Assembly: GCA_021324635.1 (NCBI GenBank)
Contig: JAJPIS010000107.1
Coordinates: 147,663 to 211,662 of the forward strand
Origin: Gemmatimonadota bacterium
GTDB lineage: Bacteria; Gemmatimonadota; Gemmatimonadetes; Gemmatimonadales; Gemmatimonadaceae
Length of the DNA: 64,000 bases
Reading direction: 5' to 3'
Shown in pieces: positions 8,505 to 16,318 of the stretch. The notes under the pieces were generated by a model. It was not told the origin of the DNA and searched no databases. It saw nothing but the letters and a program-made list of their open reading frames with translations. The position numbers and the translations under genes were made by a program. Within the stretch, counting starts at the first letter, position 1, and every line of letters begins with the position of its first letter.

Positions 8505-9658
8505 TCCGCGAAGAGGTCGTCGAACACGCGGTCCCACGTGCAGCGGCAGGCGAACGCCACCGCTCGGCGCGCGAGCTGTGCGCGCCGGTCGGGTGCTGCC
8601 ACCAGCTCCAGGATCCGCGCCGCGAGCGCGGATGCGTCCCCGGGCGGGAAGAGCACACCCGTGCGCTCGGCAACCAGCTCGCGCGTGGGCCCGACATCAG
8701 CGCCGATGACCGGGAGTCCTGATGCCATCGCCTCGAGCAGCACGTTGCCGAAGGTGTCCGTCGTCGATGGGAAGACGAAGAGGTCGGCCGAGGCGTAGAA
8801 CTCACTCAGCGCCGTCCCGGTCAGCCGTCCCATGAAGATCGTGCCGGCAGGCGCCAGCCGTCGGGCGGTCTGGCCAAACGGACCGTCGCCCGCGAGCGCA
8901 AATCGGACTCGCCCCGGCGCGGCTGCTTCGACCCGGTGCATCGCGGCGAGCGCGACGTCCAGGCGCTTTTCCGGGCCGAGACGCCCCACGTAGATGGCGA
9001 GCACGGTGTCATCGCTCACGCCCAGGCGCTGCCGGAGCGACGGTTGCCGGTACGTCGGGCTGAAGATCGTGCTGTCGACCCCTCGGCTCCAGATGGCCGT
9101 GTTCTCGAACCCGCGAGCGGTGAGCTCACGCTCGACCGCGTTGGTCGGGCAGTAGGTGCGCACGCCGGCGTTGTGGAACCAGCGGAGATAGCGCCACGCG
9201 GCACCCTCGAGCGCGCCCAGCTGATAGAAGCTGCTGTACGCGCTCCAGTTGGTGTGATATGACGTGACGAAGGGCACCCCGATCACGCGCGCTGCCGACC
9301 GTCCCGCCAACCCCATACCGAACGGACTCGCGGCGTGCACGATCGTCGGCTGCCACGCGCGCAGTTCGCGCTGCACACTGGGCCGCATCGGCAGCGCCAC
9401 CCGATGCTCCGGATACATCCAGAACGCGAAACTCGGCCAACGCCGGATGTCATCGGCATCATCGCCGGCTGGATCGGTCGTCGTGAAGACCCGGACCGCG
9501 CCGCCCCGCGCCCTCACCGCATCGACCAACCGAGTGAGGAGGAGCGCGACCCCGTTGATCTGCGGGAAGTAGCTGTCGGTGAACAGGGCGAGACGGACAC
9601 CCGAGGCCGACGGGCGCCGAGCGGCGCCGATCGCCCGCTCGCGTGCCGTCGTGGTCAC
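8462..9658 (-). CDS. GT4-family glycosyltransferase
   Basis: 398 residues, cytoplasmic, with two Rossmann-like (GT-B) domains. The N-terminal domain begins 'LALFTDSYFPQINGVALLLT', the typical acceptor-side opening of MgtA/PimB-like alpha-mannosyl or glucosyltransferases, with 'VTSYHTNW' further on. The C-terminal donor domain has 'AIYVGRLGPEKRLDVALAAM', 'GDGPFG' and the EX7E-like region around 'FGNVLLEAMASGLPVIG'. It probably transfers a hexose from a nucleotide or lipid donor to a membrane lipid or saccharide. No pathway partner is adjacent. Confidence 0.88.
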   Translation of the reverse strand: MTTTARERAIGAARRPSASGVRLALFTDSYFPQINGVALLLTRLVDAVRARGGAVRVFTTTDPAGDDADDIRRWPSFAFWMYPEHRVALPMRPSVQRELRAWQPTIVHAASPFGMGLAGRSAARVIGVPFVTSYHTNWSAYSSFYQLGALEGAAWRYLRWFHNAGVRTYCPTNAVERELTARGFENTAIWSRGVDSTIFSPTYRQPSLRQRLGVSDDTVLAIYVGRLGPEKRLDVALAAMHRVEAAAPGRVRFALAGDGPFGQTARRLAPAGTIFMGRLTGTALSEFYASADLFVFPSTTDTFGNVLLEAMASGLPVIGADVGPTRELVAERTGVLFPPGDASALAARILELVAAPDRRAQLARRAVAFACRCTWDRVFDDLFADYAELLADRRVAGV

Positions 9659-9876
9659 CTGGGTCGTCGCCCCATGTCGGCGTCCAGAGCCGTCACGACG
9701 CGGACCGGCGAAGCATCAGGACTGTGTCGGTCGCGCACTGGCCGAGATTCGTCCGCCGAGAAGGATAGAGGAAGGTGTACAAAGCCGAGCCCGGCGCGCA
9801 ATGTCCACAACGTCCACAGTGTCGCTGGGCAGCTAGCGTCCACGCGCCGGCCTCCGTAGCGTTGAAGGCCGTGGGT

Positions 9877-9932
9877 CGCCGCGTACGAGACGACGCTGGT
9901 GCCCCGCCGCGTACGAGACGACGCTGGTGCCC
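9877..9932. repeat. two tandem copies of a 28-base unit
   Basis: Two perfect head-to-tail copies of a 28-base unit, 9877-9904 and 9905-9932, beginning CGCCGCGTACGAGACGACGC and ending TGGTGCCC. The array lies 28 bases before the small membrane gene at 9961. It is the only structure I can see in the 302-base gap 9659-9960, which must also hold the promoter of the leftward glycosyltransferase. Confidence 0.8.
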
Positions 9933-9960
9933 CTGACGTCCCAACCCTGAGCCGCGTCCA

Positions 9961-10158
9961 ATGTTCACGATCCTGGCCTGCCTGTTCGTCCTCTTCGCGA
10001 TCGACGGCATCTTTCGGGGCCGCACCTTGAACGATGACAGCGCGATGACGGAGACCGGGAGCGGAGCCGGCTCCAAGCGGCTGGGCGCGGCCAGGTCGGT
10101 GCTCTGGGGCGTCCTGGCGCTCATCTGCCTCTTCATCGCGTCGCAGTTCGAGTGGTAG
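9961..10158 (+). CDS. small two-span membrane protein, function unknown
   Basis: 65 residues. A hydrophobic segment at 2-18 (MFTILACLFVLFAIDGIF), a short polar loop (~19-42) and a second hydrophobic segment at ~45-60 (VLWGVLALICLFIASQ) predict a two-span inner-membrane hairpin. I do not recognise a family. There is no clear ribosome-binding site before the ATG, and a 28-base tandem duplication ends 28 bases upstream. Codon third positions look coding. Confidence 0.55.
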   Translation: MFTILACLFVLFAIDGIFRGRTLNDDSAMTETGSGAGSKRLGAARSVLWGVLALICLFIASQFEW

Positions 10159-10272
10159 GATGACGGGTCGCCCGCAGACCGGAGGTCGCGCGAGGCGATC
10201 AGGGAGGGAGGGCAGGGGAGGACCGCGTTGGGTCCGAACGCCGGAGCGGCGGACCGCGAAGGCGAGCGCAGG

Positions 10273-10749
10273 TCAGCGTGGCAGGGCGCGTGCGAGCAAC
10301 TCCTCGAGCGTCCGTTGGGGGACGGCACCTGTCTGCCGTGCCACTTCGCGGCCGCCATCGAACACGATCACCGTGGGCACGCCGCGGATCTGGAACTCGC
10401 TCGCCGTCCGAGGGGCGTGGTCCGTATTGAGCTTGCCGACCAGCGCGCGGCCCTGGTACGCCGCCGCAACGGCATCGACCGCCGGCGCCATCACTTTGCA
10501 CGGCGCGCACCAGTCGGCGTAGAAGTCCACGAGCACGGGAAGCTCGCTCGCATCGACCGTCCGGCGGAAGGTCTCCTCGCCGAGCGGCACCGGCCGGTCG
10601 AGGAGCAGCGGGCGACGACACTTGCCGCAGGTGGGGCGGTGCTGTGCCCGCGCCGCATCCACCCGATTCCACGTTTCACAGAACTGGCAGCGGACCGTGA
10701 CGTGCTTCGTCGTCTGGTCGGGTATGGTCGTCGCGCTCGGGGTCGTCAT
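10273..10749 (-). CDS. trxC: thioredoxin 2 (zinc-finger thioredoxin)
   Basis: 158 residues from the ATG at 10749, which is preceded by GGAGG at 10 bases. The frame continues upstream without domain content. Two CxxC pairs (Cys21/24 'CQFC' and Cys41/44 'CGKC') form the N-terminal zinc ribbon of TrxC. The thioredoxin fold follows (~52-155) with the redox site WCAPC (80-84) in 'VDFYADWCAPCK' and the cis-Pro loop 'RGVPTVIVF'. The active site is CAPC rather than the usual CGPC, which can shift the redox potential. It is a cytoplasmic protein-disulfide reductase, with zinc-linked oxidative-stress behaviour known for the family. Confidence 0.9.
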   Translation of the reverse strand: MTTPSATTIPDQTTKHVTVRCQFCETWNRVDAARAQHRPTCGKCRRPLLLDRPVPLGEETFRRTVDASELPVLVDFYADWCAPCKVMAPAVDAVAAAYQGRALVGKLNTDHAPRTASEFQIRGVPTVIVFDGGREVARQTGAVPQRTLEELLARALPR

Positions 10750-11001
10750 CCGCTCGTATCCTCCACTTGGCAGCTCGCTATCGGCCTGCGCGAAAGCTAG
10801 CGGGGCCAAGCGGCCGCCTCCGATCGCCAGTGCGTCCGCCCGGCATCGCCCGGGCATCGCTCCGCCATCGGTCCGGCATCTACCAACCTCATCCGACCGG
10901 TCGCGGGGGCCAGTTGGCCGGTCCCAGCCGTGGCCAACCCCGTGGCTGGAACACGTTCTGCACCCACGGCTGGACGGCACTCCGACTCAGAGCGCGGAAC
11001 A

Positions 11002-11796
11002 GTGATCACTTGGCAAACGGTTGTCGACAGACGTGTGTGGCGCGCCTCAGCGCTGGGGGTGCTCCTGACCGGATGTTCGAGCGCGACCGACGTCAGCGCC
11101 GTCTCGCGCATCGATGTATCACCCTCGTCCGCCACGGTCCCGAGCGGCGGTCAGCTTGTCTTGCAGGCGACAGTGGTCGGAACCGACGGGCGACCAGTGA
11201 CCGGACGGACCGTCTACTGGTCGTCGGAGGATCCCACGATCGCCGTCGTGTCCTCCGTGGGGCTCGTCCGCGCGAGCACCCCCGGCCGGGTCCGTATCGC
11301 CGCGAGTCTCGCCGGCGTCACCGGCACATCGGCCATCACGGTGCAGTCCGTGGACGTCCAGTCAGTCGTCCTCGTGCCCTCGACCGTGACGGTCGCGGCG
11401 GGCTCACATGCCCAGCTCCAGGCAGCCGCCTACGACTCTCGAGGACAGGTGGTCCCTGGGCTTGGGATCACGTGGGGGAGTAGCGACCAGGGCATCGCGC
11501 GGATCGACAGCGCCGGAAATGTCACCGGCGTGACTCCGGGTGTCACCACGGTCGTCGCCGCGATCGACGGCCTCCTGGCATCCGCCAAGGTCACGGTCAC
11601 ATCTGGTGGGGACGGCGGCGGGGGTGGCGGGGGTGGTGGGGGTGGTGGGGGCGGGGGCGGTGGGGGCGACTCCGGAGGAGGGAGCGGAAGCGGCGACGGC
11701 GGCGGGCACGGCGGGCACGGCAGGCACGGCGGCCACCATGGCCACCATGGCGAGGGCGGCAACGGCGGTAACGACGGGCTCGGTATCGGGCTTTGA
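11002..11796 (+). CDS. Big2-domain lipoprotein with Gly/His-rich tail
   Basis: 264 residues from a GTG at 11002. A GTG at 11035 is also possible, and the open frame reaches 10930. The N-terminus is Arg-rich, then 'ALGVLLTGCSS', a good lipobox with Cys25. Two bacterial Ig-like (Big2) repeats follow at ~35-113 and ~115-198, each with the 'V.VSPSSATV...GG...L.A' opening and a 'G.ATV..G.S..A..T.TV'-like close. The last ~65 residues are almost only Gly, then Gly/His/Ser/Asp ('GGHGRHGGHHGHHGEGG'), suggesting metal binding or a flexible surface tether. The protein is predicted to be on the cell surface or in the periplasm. The coding strand here is an extreme G-rich run. Confidence 0.75.
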   Translation: MITWQTVVDRRVWRASALGVLLTGCSSATDVSAVSRIDVSPSSATVPSGGQLVLQATVVGTDGRPVTGRTVYWSSEDPTIAVVSSVGLVRASTPGRVRIAASLAGVTGTSAITVQSVDVQSVVLVPSTVTVAAGSHAQLQAAAYDSRGQVVPGLGITWGSSDQGIARIDSAGNVTGVTPGVTTVVAAIDGLLASAKVTVTSGGDGGGGGGGGGGGGGGGGGGDSGGGSGSGDGGGHGGHGRHGGHHGHHGEGGNGGNDGLGIGL

Positions 11797-11845
11797 TGCC
11801 TGATATCGGGCGAGCCGCGGTGCCCGCACCCGCTCCGGCCCGACG

Positions 11846-12976
11846 ATGATCACCGCCGCCGCAATCGTTGTCGCTCTCGCAATCCTCGGTGCCGTCCTTC
11901 AGGACGCGTTCGAGGTCATGTTGCTGCCGCGGCGAATCCGGCGTCGGCTGCGCCTCGTTCGTGCTTTCTTCACCTGGACCTGGCGGGGGTGGACGGCGGT
12001 CGCCCTCCGGATCCCGCCAGGGCATCGGCGCGACGCCTTCGTGAGCTTCTATGGGCCTCTCTCCCTTGTCGCCCTGTTGGTCATCTGGGCCTGCGGGCTG
12101 ATCCTCGGCTTCGGGATCCTGACGTGGGCCCTCGCCCTGGGCGGGCCCGCACCGCTCGCCTTCCCGACCGCGCTCTACGTGAGCGGCGCCACGTTTTTCA
12201 CGCTGGCCTACGGCGACATGGTCCCGCGAACGACAGCGGGTCGCGTCCTGGCGGTGATGGAGGCCGGCACCGGCCTGGGATTCATCGCTGTCGTCATCGG
12301 CTACCTCCCGGTGCTCTACCAGCTCTTCTCTCGACGCGAGGGCCCCGTCATTCTCCTCGACGAGCGGGCGGGGTCACCCCCCAGCGCGACGGCGCTCCTC
12401 GTCCGCCACGCGGAGGGTGAGAGTCTCGATCGGCTGGACGAGTTGCTCGCCAGCTGGGAGCGCTGGGCGGCTGAGCTCGTCGAGAGTCACCTCTCGTACC
12501 CGATGCTCGGCTACTATCGCTCACAACACGACAACCAGTCGTGGCTGGCGGCCCTCACCGCCGTCATGGACACCTGCGCGCTCGTGATGGTGGGATTCCC
12601 TGGTGTCCGGACGTTCCAGGCGCGGATGACCTTTGCCGCGGCCCGGCTGGCCGTCGTCGAGCTGAGTCGCGTCTTCGTCGCGGCGCCACGGCCGCCCCAC
12701 TCCGACCGGCTGGGCGCCGCCACGTTCGCGACCATGCGGCAATTGCTGGAGCAAGCCGGACTGCCATTCAGCGATGACGCGACCGCCGAGCAGACGCTGG
12801 ACGAGTTCCGGAAAACCTACGAGCCGTTCGTCAACGGATTGGCGTCGCAGCTACTGATGACGCTGCCACCGTGGGTCGGCGACCCGCACGGCGATGCACT
12901 CGACAACTGGCAGCGGAGCCGCCGCGGCCGGACGGTGAAACGACTGGTCGAAGGCGTGCCAGCGAAACCCGCCTAA
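11846..12976 (+). CDS. potassium-channel-like (two-span ion channel) protein
   Basis: 376 residues. An N-terminal hydrophobic segment (3-20) is followed by a basic patch (RRIRRRLR), a span at ~70-95, a pore region with 'FFTLAYGDMVP' (117-127) and a span at ~135-160. TLAYGD (119-124) resembles the K+ selectivity filter TVGYGD, with Leu-Ala replacing Val-Gly, so ion selectivity is not certain. The C-terminal ~210 residues are soluble and helical and may gate the channel. It begins 49 bases after the Big2 lipoprotein gene and is probably cotranscribed with it. It overlaps the next, leftward gene by 4 bases at the 3' ends. Confidence 0.75.
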   Translation: MITAAAIVVALAILGAVLQDAFEVMLLPRRIRRRLRLVRAFFTWTWRGWTAVALRIPPGHRRDAFVSFYGPLSLVALLVIWACGLILGFGILTWALALGGPAPLAFPTALYVSGATFFTLAYGDMVPRTTAGRVLAVMEAGTGLGFIAVVIGYLPVLYQLFSRREGPVILLDERAGSPPSATALLVRHAEGESLDRLDELLASWERWAAELVESHLSYPMLGYYRSQHDNQSWLAALTAVMDTCALVMVGFPGVRTFQARMTFAAARLAVVELSRVFVAAPRPPHSDRLGAATFATMRQLLEQAGLPFSDDATAEQTLDEFRKTYEPFVNGLASQLLMTLPPWVGDPHGDALDNWQRSRRGRTVKRLVEGVPAKPA

Positions 12977-13527
12977 CCCTCGGCGACGTGCACCTCGACA
13001 TCGCTGGCGGCGATGAGGCCCCGAGTGCGCAACCACTCGAGCGGCCACCGGAGTAGCTCGCCCAGGGCCTCACTCGAGACGGGGACCAGAGCCTGTGCAG
13101 ACGCCGAGGTCACGCCGATGACGAGCGCGGCGAGCGGCTCGGACAGCTCCGGGAACTGCGGGGTGCCCGCCACCCCGGCGGCGGCGATCCCGCCCATGAC
13201 CGCGACCAGTTGGTCGAGCGTGTCGGCCACCACGCCGGCACTCCGCCGCGCGCGCACTTCGCCGGCGAGACGCCGCAGCTGTGCGCAGCGGCTCGCGTCC
13301 ACGACGCCCGTGCGCATGGCGTCCAGCACCGCGAAGTACGCCTTCTTGGCGCGCCGCTCCAACGCATGGACGGCCCGCATGCTGGCGCCGCCAAGCGGTG
13401 GCAGCGGCAGGTGAAAGACAACACTGGAACTTCGTTCCCCGCCCCCGGACACGCATCCCTCTACGCGCAGCATGGGCGCCCCATTGGGCGCACGCGGACG
13501 GCGTGCCTCGTGGGTACGATCGTGCAT
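12973..13527 (-). CDS. hypothetical protein
   Basis: 184 residues from the ATG at 13527, which follows GGGAGG. ATG 13539 is an alternative, and the frame stays open to 13833. I do not recognise it. After a polar, Arg/Pro-rich head of ~40 residues, residues ~50-180 are helical: 'ERRAKKAYFAVLDAMRTGVV', then 'LRRLAGEVRARRSAGVVADT', then an Ala/Val-rich stretch, ending 'GLIAASDVEVHVAEG'. The 'AYFAVLDAMRTG' / 'LRRLAGEV.A' pattern resembles the shape of the neighbouring leftward gene (13823-14203), which also has helical 'LLSALRAAVATG', so the two may be distant paralogues. Confidence 0.6.
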   Translation of the reverse strand: MHDRTHEARRPRAPNGAPMLRVEGCVSGGGERSSSVVFHLPLPPLGGASMRAVHALERRAKKAYFAVLDAMRTGVVDASRCAQLRRLAGEVRARRSAGVVADTLDQLVAVMGGIAAAGVAGTPQFPELSEPLAALVIGVTSASAQALVPVSSEALGELLRWPLEWLRTRGLIAASDVEVHVAEG

Positions 13528-13822
13528 GGCACCTCCCATGAGCCGTTCCGTCTGTGGCGGTGACAACGGTTGCTCACCGCCTCGGCAAAGTACCGAACGA
13601 ACAGTCGCGCCACCAGTCACAAGTTCGTGATCCCGACGGCGGCTGCCGGACTCGTCCTTGCAGCGCGCTGCCGCATCGCGTGCGCCGCAGATGCATCCGG
13701 TCTGAGGAGAGCGCTGGCACAGCGTGCAACGTTCGCCCGACAGCCGCGGCGCGCGTGTGGCGCTCTCCGCGGTGCGTGGCAGCCCCTGTAGCCGAGGCGC
13801 CGCGAGCGCGCCCGGCGCCGGC

Positions 13823-14203
13823 TCAGTCCGCACGGTAATAAGCCTGAACCGCCCACTGAACGACGCACCGCAGGAGCGCGGTCGAGACGGCCGGGTCGAT
13901 GTCGCGGCGCCGGTGCGTCGCGTCCGTGACGAGGTGCTTCACCGCGATCAGGGCTCGCTCCGGTGGCTCGCCTATGGCGCGGAGCGTGTCGGTGAAGGCG
14001 CGAACCGCTGAACGCAGCGGCTCAGCATCGATCGCGCCGGTCGCCACGGCCGCTCGCAACGCGGACAGGAGCGCTTCCGCAGCCGCGGGCGGCACATTCG
14101 GCGCGTCCGCTTCGGGCCCAGACGTGGGGCCGCTGGGGCCGCTGGGACCGCTGGGGCCGGGGACGCCCGGCTTGCCGTCGGTGTGGTGATCCGCGGGCCG
14201 CAT
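13823..14203 (-). CDS. hypothetical protein with collagen-like Gly-Pro-Ser stretch
   Basis: 126 residues from the ATG at 14203 with GGAG 8 bases upstream. Residues ~10-30 contain collagen-like triplets ('GVPGPSGPSGPSGPTSGP'). Residues ~37-126 are helical ('AAEALLSALRAAVATGAID', 'LRSAVRAFTDTLRAIG', 'ERALIAVKHLVTDATHRR') and end 'VVQWAVQAYYRAD'. No family is recognised. There is no signal peptide, so the collagen-like run probably acts as a flexible linker. It lies upstream of the other leftward gene with a 295-base gap (13528-13822) in which I see nothing. Confidence 0.6.
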   Translation of the reverse strand: MRPADHHTDGKPGVPGPSGPSGPSGPTSGPEADAPNVPPAAAEALLSALRAAVATGAIDAEPLRSAVRAFTDTLRAIGEPPERALIAVKHLVTDATHRRRDIDPAVSTALLRCVVQWAVQAYYRAD

Positions 14204-14512
14204 GGCCAGTTCTCCGTGGGTTGGTCCGTTCGGCGGCCGGACTGGCGTGGCGGTCGGCGGGGCCGATCGCGGTAGCCTCCAGAGCTTTGCGTCGCCGGCT
14301 TTCGCCGGCTTTGCCGTTGTCGTGGCCCCCCGGAAGATCGGGAGCGGCCGACGAGCGCTTGACCGGCGCGCACATGGGATATTTCGCCGCATGCCCGCCG
14401 TGTGTTCACCATAGGACACCGACCCGCGATCGCGCAAGAGACAAGTGGCCCGATCCGGCCGCCTGTCCCGGACGCACGCGCCCCTGCCCCTTCCACTGGA
14501 GGCGCTCCTGCC
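14204..14512. other. 309-base intergenic region between divergent genes
   Basis: Contains two adjacent copies of CGCCGGCTTT near 14290-14315 that fold as GCCGGC-TTTC-GCCGGC followed by TTTG, a small hairpin. It must carry the promoters of the leftward collagen-like gene and of the rightward DinB-fold gene. No gene is seen. Confidence 0.35.
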
Positions 14513-14971
14513 ATGGACTTCGTGCAGCTGTTCGACTATGACGCCTGGGCGAATCGCGAGGCGGTGCGCTCGCTCGATGCCGCCGTCAATCCGCCGTCAC
14601 GCGCGCTCGCGGTGATGGCGCACATCATCGGCGCGGAGTGGCTCTGGTGGACGCGCCTCCATCGCTCGGCGCCGCGCCTCGCCGTCTGGCCGGCGCTCAC
14701 GATCGCCCAGTGCGGTGCGGAGGTGTCGGAGCTCGGGCCGCAGTGGCGCGAATACGTCGCCCGCCGAGGCGCGGCGGAGAACACGGAGGCGGTCCCCTAC
14801 GTGAACAGCCGCGGCGAGTCGTTCAGCAGCTCGGTGGGAGACATCCTCTTTCACGTCATCACCCACTCGGCGTACCACCGCGGGCAGATCGCCATGGCGC
14901 TCCGGGCGAGTGGGCACGAGCCGGCATACACCGACTTCATCCACGCCCGCCGGCAGGGGTTGATCGCCTAG
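14513..14971 (+). CDS. DinB/YfiT-fold metal-dependent protein
   Basis: 152 residues from the ATG at 14513 with GGAGG 10 bases upstream. Four-helix-bundle pattern of the DinB-like family: opening 'LFDYDAWANREAVRSL', His37 in 'VMAHIIGAEWLWWTRLH', and the closing metal motif His118/His122 in 'VITHSAYHRGQIAMALR'. The three histidines are the expected divalent-metal ligands. Members include thiol transferases (bacillithiol or mycothiol dependent) and many uncharacterised stress proteins. This is unrelated to the DNA polymerase also called DinB at 41438. It is cytoplasmic, with unknown substrate. Confidence 0.85.
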   Translation: MDFVQLFDYDAWANREAVRSLDAAVNPPSRALAVMAHIIGAEWLWWTRLHRSAPRLAVWPALTIAQCGAEVSELGPQWREYVARRGAAENTEAVPYVNSRGESFSSSVGDILFHVITHSAYHRGQIAMALRASGHEPAYTDFIHARRQGLIA

Positions 14972-15072
14972 GCCCATCGTCCGAGCGCGCCACCCGGACG
15001 TGTCGCCCGCCGCATCGCGCAGGCGGCACCGCCCCGATAAGCTTTCCCACGTCCGCTCACCGGGAGGCCCCC

Positions 15073-15867
15073 GTGACATGCCAGCCGACCCTACGCGCGC
15101 GCTTCATCGGGTTCGCCGTCGCCCTCGCCCTGTCGACCGGCCCCACGGGTGCACAACAGCCGGCGGGCGGGACGCCCCAGGCCGGCGGTCCGCGACTGAG
15201 TCGGGCCGACGTGCTCGCGAGACTATCGGCAGCATCGGAGGCGCAACCGGCTGACTTCGCCGGGCAGGACCTCTCCGGTCTCGATCTGTCGGGCGTGGAT
15301 CTCAGCCGAGCCAAGTTGTCCGGCGCGCATCTCGACCGCGCTCGGCTCGTCCACGCGCGGATGTTCTCGGTCGACCTCGATCACGCGACCGCTCGCGAGG
15401 CGGACCTCACCGGTGCGGTGCTCGACGTCTCCGCGATGCGAGCGGCCGACTTCAGCCACTCGATCCTCCGGGACGCCAGTCTCTACGCGGTCATCATGCC
15501 GGGGGCAAACTTTACCGACGCGGACCTCACCGGGGTGCGCCTCATCGCCGCCGCGGACGGCGCCATCTTCGTCCGGGCGACACTGGTGCACGCCGACGTC
15601 GGCGCCGACCCTCGAAACCAACCCATGGGCGTCATGCGCACCGACTTCACGAATGCGGATCTCTCGGGCGCGGATCTCACCAGCGCGAACCTCCGCAAGG
15701 CCCGACTCGTGAGGGCGAACTTCACTGGCGCCAACCTGAGCGGCGCCGACCTCGCGCTCACGGATCTCACCGACGCCATTTTCCATCAGATCCGAGGGCG
15801 CAGCACCATCAAGGGCCTGGACCGGGCCATCGATGTCGCCGGCGCGCACTGGGATAGCACGCCCTAG
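15073..15867 (+). CDS. exported pentapeptide-repeat protein
   Basis: 264 residues from a GTG at 15073 with GGAGG 6 bases upstream. A signal peptide (basic head, hydrophobic ~11-22, cleavage near TGAQQ) is followed by a spacer and ~20-35 tandem A(D/N)LxX units between ~60 and ~240, e.g. 'LSGLDLSGVDLSRAKLSGA' and 'NADLSGADLTSANLRKARLV'. Such repeats build a right-handed quadrilateral beta-helix. Characterised cytoplasmic members mimic DNA and protect gyrase. A secreted form cannot do that and more likely has a structural or binding role. A hairpin at 15906-15930 probably ends the transcript. Confidence 0.85.
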   Translation: MTCQPTLRARFIGFAVALALSTGPTGAQQPAGGTPQAGGPRLSRADVLARLSAASEAQPADFAGQDLSGLDLSGVDLSRAKLSGAHLDRARLVHARMFSVDLDHATAREADLTGAVLDVSAMRAADFSHSILRDASLYAVIMPGANFTDADLTGVRLIAAADGAIFVRATLVHADVGADPRNQPMGVMRTDFTNADLSGADLTSANLRKARLVRANFTGANLSGADLALTDLTDAIFHQIRGRSTIKGLDRAIDVAGAHWDSTP

Positions 15868-15905
15868 ACCCGGCCCCCGCCGCGGTCGCGACCCCTGATG
15901 ACGAA

Positions 15906-15930
15906 CGCCCACTCATCGAGCGAGTGGGCG
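15906..15930. terminator. hairpin with ACGCCCACTC/GAGTGGGCG core
   Basis: Perfect 9-base arms CGCCCACTC / GAGTGGGCG with a 7-base loop, 39 bases after the pentapeptide gene's stop. There is no T tract. The same core and a similar flank (GATGAC..ACGCCCACTC) recur in the hairpin at 32115-32157. Just downstream AGCGACCCCCC is duplicated in tandem (around 15939-15960). Confidence 0.6.
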
Positions 15931-15996
15931 CACTCCCAAGCGACCCCCCAGCGACCCCCCAGCTATCCCCTTCCGACAGCGGTCACTCCGCGGCCG

Positions 15997-16200
15997 TCAG
16001 CCGCACGCCTGCGGGTTGATTTGGCAACTGACGCCGATCTGGAGCAGAGCGGCGACCATGGGGACCGCCCCGTTGGACACGCGCACCATCGCTGTCAGCG
16101 GACCGTGCTCGGTCAGCGTCGGCGGGAGCCACGGGCGGGGCAAAGCTGGGACGATCACGGCCGCACGAGCACTCATTGGTCCGCTCCCGCAGGCGGTCAT
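15997..16200 (-). CDS. possible small protein, weakly supported
   Basis: 67 residues if started at the ATG at 16200; the frame is open to 16299. The codons have strongly G/C third positions, and the end reads 'VSNGAVPMVAALLQIGVSCQ' before a Cys-containing tail. There is no good ribosome-binding site and no recognised family. It could be a real small gene or a decayed one within the 441-base gap 15868-16308. A CRP-like palindrome lies about 100 bases upstream. Confidence 0.2.
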   Translation of the reverse strand: MTACGSGPMSARAAVIVPALPRPWLPPTLTEHGPLTAMVRVSNGAVPMVAALLQIGVSCQINPQACG

Positions 16201-16302
16201 TTCAACGGGCTGCGATGGCCATCGCGCTACACTGTCAAAGACGATGACACCACCCCGAAGGTTACGGACGCCACCCGATCGGACGCGGATCCCCGGCACG
16301 CG

Positions 16303-16318
16303 TGTGATTCACGTCACA
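16303..16318. promoter_or_regulatory. perfect CRP-consensus palindrome TGTGA-N6-TCACA
   Basis: TGTGATTCACGTCACA matches TGTGA-N6-TCACA at all ten conserved positions. It overlaps the stop codon (16309-16311) of the leftward gene that ends here and would sit upstream of the doubtful gene at 15997-16200. It may be coincidental. Confidence 0.35.

Noticed and set aside
11604..11667. Phase-variable homopolymer tract
   Set aside because: The G-runs are interrupted by T and C in a GGN codon pattern, so slippage would mostly keep frame and change only the Gly count.
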